A stretch of DNA of 64,000 bases from Neoceratodus forsteri (taxonomy: Eukaryota > Chordata > Ceratodontiformes > Ceratodontidae). The notes beneath the pieces were generated by a model. That model saw nothing but the letters and a program-made list of their open reading frames with translations, made no database searches and was not told where the DNA came from. The DNA lies in the NCBI GenBank assembly GCA_016271365.2, contig CM028129.1, positions 1,010,179,501 through 1,010,243,500 of the forward strand, written 5' to 3'. Of this stretch, positions 33,240 to 44,671 are shown piece after piece (the first letter of the stretch is position 1; every line of letters starts with the position of its first letter). Position numbers and translations under genes: made by a program.

Positions 33240-34235
33240 GGTTCAAAAATGTGGACCTGCACACAACCATTAAGTATCAGAGCACTTGATGGCTCTCCCC
33301 TTAACACAGTTACCTGTTTTAAATACCTAGGAGTAACCCTTGATCCCACCTTGGATTTTGCCCTGCACTAAGCCTTAGTCATTAAATCTATCAATATTCA
33401 ACTTGGACTGGCATATAAAGTGAGACATAGCCTAACATCCACGGTGAGGATGGCCATTGCACAGGGGATCCTGGGACCCAAATTGGCGTATGGGTAAATA
33501 GCCTTTCTGGCAACTACTGCAGGGCTCCTCTGAAAGTGGGATGTCTGCTACAACAACATTTGTCATTTTGCTTTGTCTTTGCCCAAACTTACTCACTGAT
33601 GCACACGGTACTCCAGTCTGGGATGGTTTACCCCCTCAGCCTTCCGACAGTTTACTTCTTACTGTTTTATGAAGAATATAATCTCCTCCCAGATACCTGA
33701 CAAACTGACTCTACTGCTCAAACCTGTGACCCACTGAGATCAGCTGACAAATCCCTTCTTGTCCAGTCGAGATGTAAAACCAAAATGGGGGAGAATGCTT
33801 TCTTAGCTGGACCCCAAACTATGGAACTCCCTTCCACTGAGTCTAAGAATCTCCACTTCTCCACACAGCTTCAAACAGGAGCTTTGTATGGCTCTTCTAA
33901 GCTCTGAACCCTGCTCCTGTGCTCTATCCACCCACTCCTGTACTGGTTCCTCCTAGTTGCCTACCGGCTCCAACCTCTACTACTCTCAAACCTGCCTGGA
34001 AAATCTTGTTATGTCCTCTCTTCTAGCATTTACTCACTAGTTGTATGACTTATGACTGTTAGTTAGTGTACTATGTCTGACTTCTAATTGTTTCCATGAT
34101 GTTGTCTTGCATCTACTATTATCTATGTACCCTTTGTTGTAATATCTTGGGTCGTACCTGAAAATAGGCAACTATACTGTCTAGTGTACCTACCCGGTTA
34201 ACAAAAACTAACTAACTAACTAAATAAAATGCTGT
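33240..34235 (+). pseudogene. LINE ORF2 C-terminus and 3' UTR (L2/Rex1-like)
   Basis: Plus-strand frames give 'VTCFKYLGVTLDPTLDFAL' (33310-33368), then after stops 'LDPKLWNSLPLSLRISTS' (33812-33862) and 'HSFKQEL', which correspond to the thumb and final conserved block of L2/Rex1-group ORF2. The 3' UTR runs to about 34235 and ends with short repeats 'aactaactaactaactaaat', consistent with the simple-repeat tails of this group. The reverse transcriptase core is not included, so it is a 5'-truncated dead copy. Confidence 0.75.
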
Positions 34236-34388
34236 TGTACCACAGTTCAAAGGTCATGGAATGCTATTGTACCCTTCTGTGGTAGAACGGCATTCTAGAA
34301 CCTCTAAAGACTGCACAAGTCAGTTTCATTGTGAAAGAGAAAAAACACAATGCACACATTTCACATAATATTAGATACTATAAAAATA

Positions 34389-34531
34389 CAGGATGAGCAA
34401 CTTTATGCACAACCAGTGTGTTCTGATACCTCAGGGTTCTGATTCCTCTCTCAAGCTTTGGTCTCGAGGTGAGAATGAATCAGAACCCCTCTGTGATAGA
34501 ACACACTGGTTGTGCATAGTTGCCCATCCAG
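34389..34531. mobile_element. TA-flanked palindromic MITE
   Basis: The left end 'caggatgagcaactttatgc' pairs with the right end ('ctggatgggcaactatgcac' on the minus strand), and 'acaaccagtgtgttct' is shared by both arms. TA lies on each side (34387-34388 and 34532-34533). The short centre holds 'ctcaagctttggtctcgagg'. Tc1/mariner-type origin is inferred from the TA. Confidence 0.75.
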
Positions 34532-34539
34532 TATTCTCT

Positions 34540-35825
34540 ATTTTTTTATTATTTGATCACACACTGTGACTGCTGCTTTCCAGTTATTCCATGTCACTCT
34601 GTATAAACATAAACATGCATAATCACATAGGTATTCAGCATAAGGCAACTGAGGTTAGCCCTGTGCACAAGACAAGATGCTTCATGTAGGGCCTGCATAT
34701 CTTTTTGCACTAATTTGATGCCTGTTCCCCAAGTTCACAAACACATTGACATTCAATGGAAAGCAGCAAGATGTAAGTTCATTTACTGCACTTTTTATCC
34801 TACTGAAAAATAGCAAACTGAACACATTGTACAATACGTAATTCAGTCTTTATATAAATGTATATTTCACTGCATTAACACTAAGTATTCATAGTGATCT
34901 GGGAGTATAGTTAGACTAATGACTCAGTTGTTACATCAGTTTAAATCCTTTTTTCCTTCTGATTATTCAGCATATATGCAGTGATATAATTGGCTGTTCT
35001 GTGAATGATTTGAATAATAAATTAAAATTAATATGTTTTACAAATTTTATGATGGCATAATTGGGACTTTATATATATAGATTTCTTTTGGCATGGGCCA
35101 GGATGAATTTTATAGAATCAGTCTATCCATCCATCTTTCTACCTCTCTATGAACAATAAAAACCTGTGTCTTTCTGACATTATCTGTGTGCCCACTGCCC
35201 ATACAAATGTGCGTACACACCATGTAATACATGTGGCATCATAACAGTTTTGTGTTAAACCAGTATTTTTTGCCACTTACAATTTATAACTCAGATGTCT
35301 TAACTTAGGGCTTGTAAATTGGCACCCACAGTTAGAAATGTTTGGTAAAAATCTGTCAGTGAGTTTTAATTAAAACTATACAGTGAGTTTTTCTAAATAC
35401 TAAAAAAATCTAATTAGGAGGATTTGTTGGAAGGAAATTAACTTGAAATTTGTAAAATATACTGTGGTACTTGCAATCTGTTTGTCCTGTAAAAGACTAC
35501 ATTGTTTTCTATGTCTCTCTCTACCCTTTGCCCAACTTTTTGTAGTTTGTTTTAAAAAAAAGCTTCTATTATCTAGATGTCTATCTTTGGGCAAAAATGT
35601 TTCAGTCCCACTGCCTGCAGAGCAGAGAACTGAACCTGGACTCTATCTGTACTCATGATCCACTGGCTTACAGCAAGTACTGACTGTGGTGCCGCCAATC
35701 TTCCAGGTAACTAAAAAAACAAATCACAAAATTAACCCACATGTCCAGTAGGCATGCATACATTTACACACTTATTACAATTTAGAGCCAGTGTTGCTGC
35801 CTCTTTTTCCATGTCAAAAATGACA
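34540..35825. other. Unclassified AT-rich interval
   Basis: No element recognised. Short open frames near 35443-35658 on opposite strands show no domain. Confidence 0.35.
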
Positions 35826-36020
35826 AATAGGGAGGCAGTATAGTGCAGTGGTTGAAGGCTCTGAGCTGCAAATCTGGAGACCTGGGTTTGAATCCCACAG
35901 CCCCAACTTGCATACTGTGTGGCCCTGAGCAAGTCACTTAACTTTCCTGTGCTCCCAAGTTGCACCTGTAAATGAGCTTTCAGCTTAGTGTGTCTCACCT
36001 GGTTAAACAATTGGAAAAAC
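35826..36020 (+). mobile_element. tRNA-derived SINE with MIR/CORE-like body (family B)
   Basis: The head has an A box 'tagtgcagtgg' (35839) and a B box 'gggtttgaatcccac' (35884), both close to pol III consensus. The body 'gccctgagcaagtcacttaa' and 'tttcctgtgctcccaa' matches the order of the MIR-type core, where this part follows the tRNA head. A shorter, more diverged copy lies at 55815-56010. It would have depended on a LINE for mobilisation; which one cannot be told. Confidence 0.8.
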
Positions 36021-37934
36021 AAAATGAATCCCCTTGTACTGTAGTAGTCATGTTTGCACAGGCAGCACACACAGTGCTGTTAATTAAATTGAAGCCTTGA
36101 AAGTGTTTACTGCTTTTCTTCACACCCTATTGTGAACTTGCTCTCCATCTCCAGTCTCCATCCAATAATGGAAACATTAAAACAGTAAGACAAACCTGTC
36201 TGAAACTGTCAGGGTTATTATAATATATCCTGTTATAAATAGTGCACTTTTATATAAAGAATAGATGAATTATGCATACAAAAAAATAACAGCATGCCAC
36301 GTTTTTTACAGAATTTAGTAAACTGGAAACTCCCTTCTTGCTTTGCAGAATGTACTGTCACTAAACAAAAATTGATGTTGCTTTTATTTTTACCTGTAAA
36401 TAGCAGAACAGGTCTGGTCCAGGCAATATAGCCTATTTGGAGCTTCCTCTCCTCGAATCGCCCATCGCCGGTTCTCTTGCTTCTTGATGAGTTGTCTGCC
36501 TGACTTTTTCATTTTTCTAATCTAGCTGGGCAAGGGCAAACACAGTACTTTTGGGCTATGTGGGCACTGGGAAAGAAGAGGCAAGCGGGCAGGTTTTTAC
36601 GGTATGATTACTACGACCCCTTGAGTCAGAAGAACAACAGAAGATTAATAAGTACAAAAGCAACAAAGCTGAAGTAGTTACAAGTTACTTATGGGAGTCA
36701 GGGACCACCGGGACTTGTCACTGACTTACTTCAACTTCACTTGTTATAATACCGATACCGTCATGGATTAACTGTGGTAGCCAGGACCATCGGGCGGGTC
36801 ATCAGGCAACAGAACAGAGGCAGTGAGCAAGCAACACACACAGCACCAGCACAGTGCCACTCACAGAGGAAAAGCCATTGCCTGGTCGTGTCACCCATTC
36901 AGCAAGGTCTGGGGAATTAGTTATGTCTTGCGGTCACGGTCAGACTCAGAGGAGAGCTCTGCTCAGAGGAGAACAAAAAGTAAACAATTGCCAGTGCCAA
37001 CTCTCTAAATTAATAAAAAAAAAATTGGACCGGAGTAGGCTTTGGCTTCAGCAGTGGCACTCTGAGCAGCAGTGCACAACACCAACATGGAGTCAATCAG
37101 TCGGCAAGGCAGTCTGGACCATGGTCTCCCTCTCTCTCTTTCTCGGGCTCGGTGGCTTGAAGTTCTGAGAGCAGCAAATTCAGCAAGAGTAAGTCCGACT
37201 CCATGACAACACTCAATCCGACAAAAACAAAGCATCCAGTTACAAGAAGGACCAAGGAGTAGTCAGGAGAAGTGGGATTTTAGGATTTGGCCCTGTGGTG
37301 TCATTACCTTTGTACCCCTTGGCTTGAGGGTTGCTAGCCAGCCTGGCTTTGCTCTCTTCTCATTCTCAGAACTTTCACGGGAGTCGGGACATTCAAAAAA
37401 AAAAAAAAACATTTCTACTGTTGTTGAGCTCACTTTGAAGTTGTGTCACTGTTAGACCTAGAGCCGCCAGCGATTTCATGGAGGCAGGACATAAGCATTA
37501 CAATGGTAATCTGGGCTGGCTAGGTGCTAAAACAAGTCCTTACTCCCCAAAACAAAGAAAAGGCGAGAGAGGTGTTAAGAGGCGCTGGGTTCCTTGAATT
37601 AACAAATGTGTTAAAGTTCCAAAGTTGTAAAGTAGAGTTGTTATAGTAATGACTTTACTTTACAACTTTGCTGGTAGGCATTTAACAGAGGCAGGTGTTT
37701 AATTCTTAACTTTTGTTTTAGTAGCGGGGCGGGGCGGAGGCGCAGCAGCAGCAGTTTCACAGGCAAGAGGCACTGCAGTACTATGTTATGCAATAGTCTT
37801 TCTGCAGCACTAATAATATGAAAGGGGCTAGCCGGGAGCAATCTCCTACTGCACAAAAAACTGAGTGGGCTAATGCCCCCTCCGCCCTCCCCCCCGGTTC
37901 CGGCTCCTATGCAAGGAGTTGTTCACACAGACTG
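36021..37934. other. Unclassified interval with CpG- and GC-box-rich parts
   Basis: Between 36420 and 37000 the sequence contains several CpG dinucleotides and approximately repeated words ('agtcagggaccaccgg' and 'agccaggaccatcggg'). A hairpin lies at 37618-37668. At 37725-37740 'cggggcggggcggagg' contains two overlapping GC boxes. No open frame with a recognisable domain is seen. It may be the 5' control region of a retroelement, or unrelated host DNA. Confidence 0.4.
37618..37668. repeat. Perfect short hairpin
   Basis: 'aaagttgtaaagta' and 'tactttacaacttt' are exact complements separated by about 20 bp. No run of T follows, so it is not a pol III terminator. Confidence 0.7.
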
Positions 37935-38224
37935 GGAAAACAGGCACAAGTGGGAACTCAGTGAAGCTGGTGGGGGAAGGATGCCAGGAAATACTTTTCC
38001 ATACTGACAGTGATCAACTGGTGCAACAAGCTGCTAAGGGAGGTTATCTACAGTATACTTAGTTAGTAGATGGGATCAAATATATAGGATGTGTAAGGGT
38101 AGAGGGGAGTGAGGATGAAACAGTGAGTAACCACAAGGGCTATCACAGCCAAATGTAATAGGGCTGGGCAGACTGAATGAGCTATTGAGCCTTTTGCTGC
38201 CATCAGTGTCTATATTTCTATGTA
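37935..38224 (+). mobile_element. CR1 3'-end fragment
   Basis: 'ggaagtacttttccatactg'-like sequence and 'gtgatcaactggtgcaacaa' match the end of a CR1 ORF2. It is followed by the family 3' UTR with 'gggctgggcagactgaatga' and a tail 'gtctatatttctatg'. The CR1 is heavily truncated and the coding part too short to use. Confidence 0.75.
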
Positions 38225-38929
38225 AACTTTGAAATGTGGTTCTTGAAACATTGCCAAATTAATAGTTGTGACATGCATACAATTAGGATGATGCCATATG
38301 GAAGGCAATACTGTTAGAAAAATAATCTGATTACAGTATGCACTACATATACTTCATTATAAAATAAATAAAAATAAAGTAAAGCTCAAAGCTTATATGA
38401 CACCATTAGGCTGCATTTTAACCTTTGTCTGCTGTTGTGTTGCAGTGCAACTCCCTGTCTTGGCATTGCAGGGAAAAGTTAGCTAAATCTGCACAAGTCT
38501 GCACACAGACAATGCTGTTTGAGTTTTTATTGCACAAAAGTTGTGATTTTTTTAAGTAGACAGTAGGTATATATATCATTATGTTTTGGAATATTCAAAA
38601 ATAAACTCATGTAAGGGAGCTATGAAAAACATTATAAATCTTTTTTGGAGAGCTATAGTGTTTCACTGAGACAGGACTCTTTGCAAGAACAGCTGGGATA
38701 GATCGCTGCAGAACAGAATTGACATGCATCACCCAGAAACTGTTGCACTACTTACAATACAGTGCATATTCTTAGTTGTAGTCCATATTGTTTAGCCTGT
38801 CTGTAATTCATATTACATGAATATAGTGTTTCTTCCCTTATTTCTTTGATTTATGTTTAATTTTCTCATTTATTTGTTTGTTATCCATTAGAATGCATTT
38901 TGTACTAGTGCATCTTTCATCTATTGTTG
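38225..38929. other. Unclassified interval upstream of the Harbinger relic
   Basis: AT-rich, no recognisable domain. It may include the left end of the Harbinger element, but no terminal repeat could be identified by eye. Confidence 0.35.
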
Positions 38930-39770
38930 CAGACCAGGTGCACCACTGTAGACTCAGTATCATGTGGAAAGTGAATCATTTCTGGGCAGGCTGCAACTTT
39001 TTCCCTTTTTGCCTGATCTAGCACTGTTGCTGGTGCAGCCCATGTGGGACACAGATGTGGGCTTCCACGCATGACATGGGTTCCTGAACGTGTTTGGAAG
39101 CATTGACTGTACACATGTGACACTGCTGACACCTGCCCTGCATGAGGAGGCATACTTCTTTTGGAAGGGCTGTCATAGCATTAATGTGCAGATAACATGT
39201 AATGCAGATAGTACAGTATCATCATGAATGTGTGTGCTAAATATACTGGGTCCTGCCACAACTCATACATATTTGACCAGTTATGTTTGTGGACTCTCCT
39301 GGAGGCCCATGGAGGGCAGGCAGGATGGCTACTTTGTAAGTGTGTGTGTGTGTGGTGAGAATCAGGTGGTACCTCAACTAACATATGTCATACATATGTT
39401 GGTTAAGGTACCATCAACATATGTCATACGTATGTCGGTGGTACCTCAACCAACATGACATTTTCTGTTGTTTCCCCTACATATGACAATGGATAGTCAC
39501 TGAGGCCATACTTACTGATGCTCTACCTTTCACCAGCAAGAGGGAGAGGCACAGTATAATGACATGCACCGTAGAACTCATTTCATGGTAGAACATAAAT
39601 TTTGCCTACTAAAGATGTGCTTTTGATGTCTGTATAAGAAAGGTTGCACAATGATGCTGGCACCAGAAGAGGTGTGCTGGGGGTTCATAGCTTGCTCGGT
39701 GCTACACAACATAACTGTCTGTAAACACATACCCATGCCAGATGACCTACCCAATGTGGAATAACAGGCT
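38930..39770 (+). pseudogene. PIF/Harbinger transposase (HARBI1-like), broken
   Basis: This DDE transposase family cuts and pastes Harbinger elements with a Myb-like partner protein. Plus-strand blocks are 'GFLNVFGSIDCTHVTLLTPA' (about 39080-39140) with the first catalytic Asp, then 'KGCHSINVQITCNADSTV' (about 39168-39220), then 'AKYTGSCHNSYIFDQLCLW' (about 39236-39292). A diverged second-Asp region follows near 39480-39500, and 'YNDMHRRTHFMVEHKFCLLK' (about 39557-39617) carries the third acidic residue. 'FIACSVLHNITVCKHIPMPD' (39684-39745) is the conserved C-terminal block. Stops and frame changes break it, including a palindromic stretch with 'acatatgtcatac' repeated at 39380-39455. It faces a probable Myb-like partner on the other strand downstream. 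Confidence 0.82.
39380..39455. repeat. Short inverted and direct repeat inside the transposase
   Basis: 'acatatgtcatac' occurs twice and 'ggtacctcaac' twice, with inverted versions ('ttggttaaggtacc') between them. This cluster interrupts the transposase between its first and second catalytic blocks and is likely a small later insertion or duplication. Confidence 0.6.
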
Positions 39771-40023
39771 GGTGACCAAGGAGGTACAGATGACATCTGG
39801 CCAGACAGGGTACAACACCAGGATGAAGGGCTGTCTGGGAGTCAGGAGAATCATCTGTTTGTGCTGAGTGTATTTACTGTGTGATGTGCCCATTGTGTCT
39901 TCATGTGGTGTGTGTGTGTATGCTGTAGGTGGGTAGTGCAGGGCTGACCATGCCACTGTGATATGCTGATGCCTGAGTGGTGTGCCAACCCAGTGTAGTA
40001 GTGACATGTACAGCGTGTGTGCT

Positions 40024-40024
<1 letters not shown>

Positions 40025-40054
<30 letters not shown>
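40025..40054. repeat. (TG)n microsatellite
   Basis: About 15 TG units, on the convergent side of the two Harbinger genes. Confidence 0.9.
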
Positions 40055-40159
40055 TGCTACTGTGACTTGCTGTTGTGGATTGATGCCCATGTGCCAAGGT
40101 GTCATGTCCTACCACTTGTTTTTCCACTACATGTGCCCTATTGTACATGTGGTTCTGTG

Positions 40160-41700
40160 TGCTGCTAGGGCATTTTGTTCTGCTCTTTGTGTGTATCATT
40201 GTCACCCTGTGGTGACATCTGTGTCTGCATGTGTACCTGTGTGCTGTGGGTGGTGCCGGGCTGCTGTGATTCCTGTTCAAGGATGTCTCTGATATGGCTC
40301 AGCTCACTGCAGACACCATGTATCTCAATGGCTAGCATCCTTATCTGCATGGTGCTTGGCTTCACGGCATGCAAACATACCATTTCCAGCTGCCATAGCT
40401 CTGGATTGTACTAGTGCCGGATGTTTTTATGGCGGAGTCACCTAGAGTTCCTCCCTGTGGGTGGTGGCTCTTCATCATTGTTCATGTCTGAGCCTGTTCA
40501 TGCTGTTGTCTCCTCCTGAGTGCATGCTGTGCAGGCAGTGTTGCTGTAGCTGGTGTCAGACTATGTTCCATTGCTGTGTGCATTGTGGACCTTTCTCCAT
40601 ACTCTGTAGTAGTATGTGCTTTGCCTGTGGTGTGCTCATGTCTACAGCATGAACTGTGGGTGCTGCTGTGAGGTGCTGTCTGTGGTGCACATGACCATTG
40701 ACACATTCTTCTGGGCAGGCTGTGGTGTGAGACAGTGTCATGGCATGGATGTGTGTATGTTGTTTCCATTGCCTGTGCTGGGATCATCCAAGTTTTCAGG
40801 TCTGGCACACCTGGTCCTCCACACAGGTGCACTGTTCTCCTGGTACAGTGGATCCTCAAGTCCCATGGGACCTGTGGATGACAGAGTATGGTCACACTTA
40901 TGATACAACCAGTACTTACAACCAATCACTATTGTACCATGATGTACATGAGTAGCAGTTACCTCCTTTGTTTTGCAGTAGTGTACTTTCCCTGTGCGGT
41001 GCTTGGGCAGAAATACCTGGTTGACTTGGTGTCCCCTGTGACATCTCATTGCAGGGTTCCTCTGGCATTATTTGTAGGATGTCTGTTGCAAAGATCTGCA
41101 TCAGTAGCTGTGTGCTGGGAGTGATGGGGATGTAAGTACCCAGCTGAAACAGTGCCCATTTCCTTCTCTTCACCATCCACTGCTGCCTGTGCAAATGTTT
41201 TAGCCACAATAGCCTCTATGGGTGTCAGTTTCATCATTTGTTGGGGTAGAAGGAGAGCACCTCCTGTTTGGGTGCTGGACTGGTGTGTTTCTGTCAGTTT
41301 CAGTTTAGTGAGTGTCTATTGGCCATGCATCTTGTGCTTTATGGCACATAGTGTGCACTGTTCCAGCCAACATGCATTCACAGCAGCCTGTATGTCTAGC
41401 CAGATGTATGCCTTTTCTTCCACAGGTGCCCTGGCTACAGCGGCACTGTACAGCATGCTACGGTGGCTATACATTTTGGACGCCAGTATGGCCACCTATT
41501 GTGCACTGAAGTTGTTGGACTTCTCCTTATTCCATCCATGTATTGATCCCCTCCTACAACTGCCTTCATATGTGGGGCCCTGGTCCCAGTTTGTAGCAGC
41601 CTGTGATGGTCCGGCGACCTGAGCAGGGGTCTGGTTGCCAACACTGGGTTTTGCTTCCTAGGTGGTTTGTGTGTGGGTGCTGCTGCCATGCTTCCATGAC
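40160..41700 (-). pseudogene. Probable Myb/SANT-like Harbinger partner protein, broken
   Basis: Harbinger transposons usually carry a second gene, a Myb/SANT-like DNA-binding protein that brings the transposase to the ends. On the minus strand I see 'KAYIWLDIQAAVNACWLEQC' and 'IKHKMHGQ' (about 41430-41330), which fits the W-rich SANT region. Then come 'KLTPIEAIVAKTFAQAAVDG' (about 41231-41172), and near the end 'LEMVCLHAVKPSTMQIRML', 'AIEIHGVCSELSHIRDILEQ' (about 40392-40275), resembling the C-terminal helix of such proteins. Stops and frameshifts occur throughout. Orientation is convergent with the transposase. The call is inference from position plus weak similarity. Codon-like bias toward His and Thr in the middle (40480-40930) looks like decay. 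Confidence 0.55.
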
Positions 41701-42139
41701 TGCTCTCACTTCTGAGTGTATGCATTGGGTATCTACATGTCATCAGGGTGTGGATCACCTTATATGGTGGAGTCAAGATGCATATCCACATCTATATGTC
41801 ACTCCCATACACATATATGCACACCCATATGCACCATTATGCATATCAGCGTTCACATTGGTGGCTGTTTGAGCATACTGTGGGTTTTGCTCACCTATGT
41901 CATTGCAGAGTGCTGCACCAGCCATTAGGTTCTATTGTCATTTATGTTTTTATGAATAGGGCCCACTGACAGGGAAAGAGACCATGGATTTCACTAAGTC
42001 TCTCCCCCCACCTGCTCAGTAGGAGCACCTCTAAATCTGCATCTATTCTTGCTTTGTCATGTTGTAGGAGTTGTGCTTCTTGCATAAGTACCATGAGTTG
42101 AAATGCCTGGCCTGAAGGCAAAGAGAGACGTAGAAAGAA
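41701..42139. other. Probable Harbinger right-end region
   Basis: Beyond the partner gene, 'atagggcccactgacaggga' at about 41957 is reminiscent of 'gggcc'-type Harbinger ends, but no matching left end was found. It holds no other feature. Confidence 0.3.
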
Positions 42140-42600
42140 GAGGGGTGGAGGCAGGAAACTGCTGATTTAAAGGTTTCACCAGGTCTGTAGTACACACGCA
42201 AACTATATGTACACACAAGTAGAAGGCTGGGTTGGGCTGCTGATTAACTGTAAGGTATGTGGCTCAACCATCTTCCAGAGGGTGCTCTTGGAGGTTGGGG
42301 ATGTAAAATGAGCAGCAAGTTCATGATACTTGGTTAAGACCTCACTTTTTTCAGGGCTGAAGTGCAGCATCTGATAAGCATCTCAGTATCGGATTCACTG
42401 AGAGAAGTAATCCTATCACCTGAACTGGCACATGAAGTGTCAGGGTAATTACTGGGCCCAGTTCCTTGACCCAACTTCCAAGGGTTGTTCCGTGTTCCGG
42501 GAATGATTTCTCAGAACCGGTGGGAGCAGCCACCCTATTCAGATATTCACCTAGACTAGGGTGAAGTCTAACCTGGTGTGCTAACAATGCACATGACTAA
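42140..42600 (+). mobile_element. CR1 5' UTR fragment
   Basis: This matches the region around 49920-50200 in order: 'aggaaactgctg', 'ggttgggctgctgattaact', 'ccatcttccagagggtgctc' and 'ggctgaagtgcagcatct'. The second copy leads into a CR1 ORF1, so this is the 5' end of the same CR1 family, cut off before coding sequence. Confidence 0.65.
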
Positions 42601-44671
42601 GTGTCCAATTATGTTATTCTTACCTAATAACCACCCTATTTCACTCATGGTCTAATCTATTTGTCTGATTAAAATTACCTTATCCTAAACCTTTGTAGTT
42701 ATTTTTAATATTTGTGTACAACTTATATACCAATAGTTATAATTAAGTTCTATCCCTGCATTGTAAGACAACAATTTTATAAGTAAAAATATTTAATCGA
42801 GAAAAAATACCAGGAAATGCCATATTGTCTTCATTTCTTACTTAAAACTTGTATACAAAAGTAACATAATTTTGACCAGCAGTGCAAACAAACAATATAT
42901 TTTTCAACTGGAGAGGACACCTCTCCTACGTTTAAATACAATCATACAGAAAATAAAAATAAAATGAAAATGCAAAGATCATGTTTCTCTGCTCCTAATG
43001 TCAGAGATAAAAGCAATTCTTACCACCCAGAGCCATAACCCTAATGTCTCAAGTGAGGTCCTGATAGAAGGATGTGCTGTCACAGCTCCATTCTCTCTTC
43101 TTCTTACCTTGACTTTGATTTTTGTGGATTTATAAAATCTTGCCAAGGCAAAAATGAGTGGGTCAGTACTTTGACAGTTTTTAGATTTAGGCCAGTTCTT
43201 ACAGGCCAGGTGACCACTAATTGAAGTTTAGGTGTTAGAAAGTTATCAGTAGCTCAAAACATCTGATTGATTTGGGGAAGCATTTGGGCTGTAATCTTGT
43301 CTGATGTCATGGGATTACATCTGAGATGGCTGGGAAATTTTCCTTAAATACAAAAAATAAGTTTGTGATCTCAGGTGGGACATGCAGCCTCGCGTATATT
43401 GTACTAAGCAAAGGTATAAGAACCCATATGGACATCTGGCCACTCACATGGTTAGCTGTTTACAGGAAAGACAAGGCTGGCCTCCTGTTAACCTTTGTGG
43501 TTAGGCCAGACATTTAAAAATATGCTGCCTGTGGTTACCAGAGGAAAGTACCCAACAGGTGACAGAGGTTTAGACCTTTAGAAAACCAAATTCAGTTGAT
43601 TATGTTGTTTAAGATCAGAATCATCTTTAGCAAAGGCTGAAAGGTTAAAACTTCAGAAGTTCATCCTCAGTAATTAAGACTGTTCAAAATTAAAGAAATA
43701 AAAAACAGATGCCTAAGCAGTGAACTTGGCTGTGATTAATGGCAAACACACACTGAAACTTACAAGTACATATTAATTACAAATTGTTAATCAATAAAAA
43801 AAAAGAGATGCCTAAGTATCGAACTTGAAAATGTTTATATGCTTAAAAGCCACTAGGTGTTAAGGCCTAAGCTTGTTTGTCGATCTGTTCCTTTTTTTAA
43901 AACCCATTAAGCAAAAAATATTTTTATTTGACATTGTTTAAAATGAATTCAATTCATTTATAATGTCCAGTAGTGGATCTCTTGGTGGGATGTCTGGGAC
44001 AGTCCACCTTTTCATGTTTATTTCAATTCCTTGATCCATCTGCTCAATGGTTAGATGTGTTGGGGTGAGCAGATCCACTGGGGGCTGAAGGGAGGAATAG
44101 GCTGTGCAGTTCCCTCTGCCTTTAGAGAAGTGCATTACACAGGATACGTTGGACATGGTTCTCCAAATGTGATTAGATGAATAGAGTAGTGGCAGAGATC
44201 ATTCGTCTCTTTTTGTCAATGGTGTCTGCCTATACTTAGTGATGTCTCAACATAGCTATGGCTGTATGAAAAATGGAGCATGGACCTTGTTGTGCTGATG
44301 GCCATTTTCTGAAAGGCAATGGAAACATGATGACAGCAGAGGTGCACACTATCTTTGGCAAATGCAGAACAGTAAGACAACAATAGCAAGACCAAATACC
44401 ACCAGTATTGTATTTAATGGGGATAACAACCAAGAATACAATGTTTTAATATAATTTAGTGGATTTTAACTTTAATTAGGTTAACTGAAGCTCCTCTGTT
44501 TGCTGCTGTAAAATGTTTAGGTGTGTTAAAATGAGATTTTGTGTATTGTTTATGGATTGTATTGTGTATTTTGTGCAGTTAAGTGTTTGTTGAAATTGCA
44601 TTTTTTTGTTTTGTAAGGTAAGCTTGAAAATTGGCACAGTGCTGAGAACAGTGCTTAATTTGGATATAGAG
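42601..44671. other. Unclassified AT-rich interval
   Basis: No element recognised. A short minus-strand frame at 43938-44156 ('RWTVPDIPPRDPLLDIINE' near its end) shows no known domain. Some words repeat ('gatgcctaag' at 43709 and 43808) so a local duplication of about 100 bp may exist at 43680-43830. Confidence 0.35.

Noticed and set aside
35826..36020. Functional tRNA gene
   Set aside because: A and B boxes are present, but the sequence continues into a SINE body and shows no complete cloverleaf.
36021..37934. Endogenous retrovirus LTR
   Set aside because: No paired LTR, primer-binding site, or gag/pol motif could be found nearby.
40482..40925. 147-codon minus-strand frame as an independent gene
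   Set aside because: His/Thr/Pro-rich composition inside the Harbinger relic. It is better explained as part of, or shadow of, the decayed partner gene.
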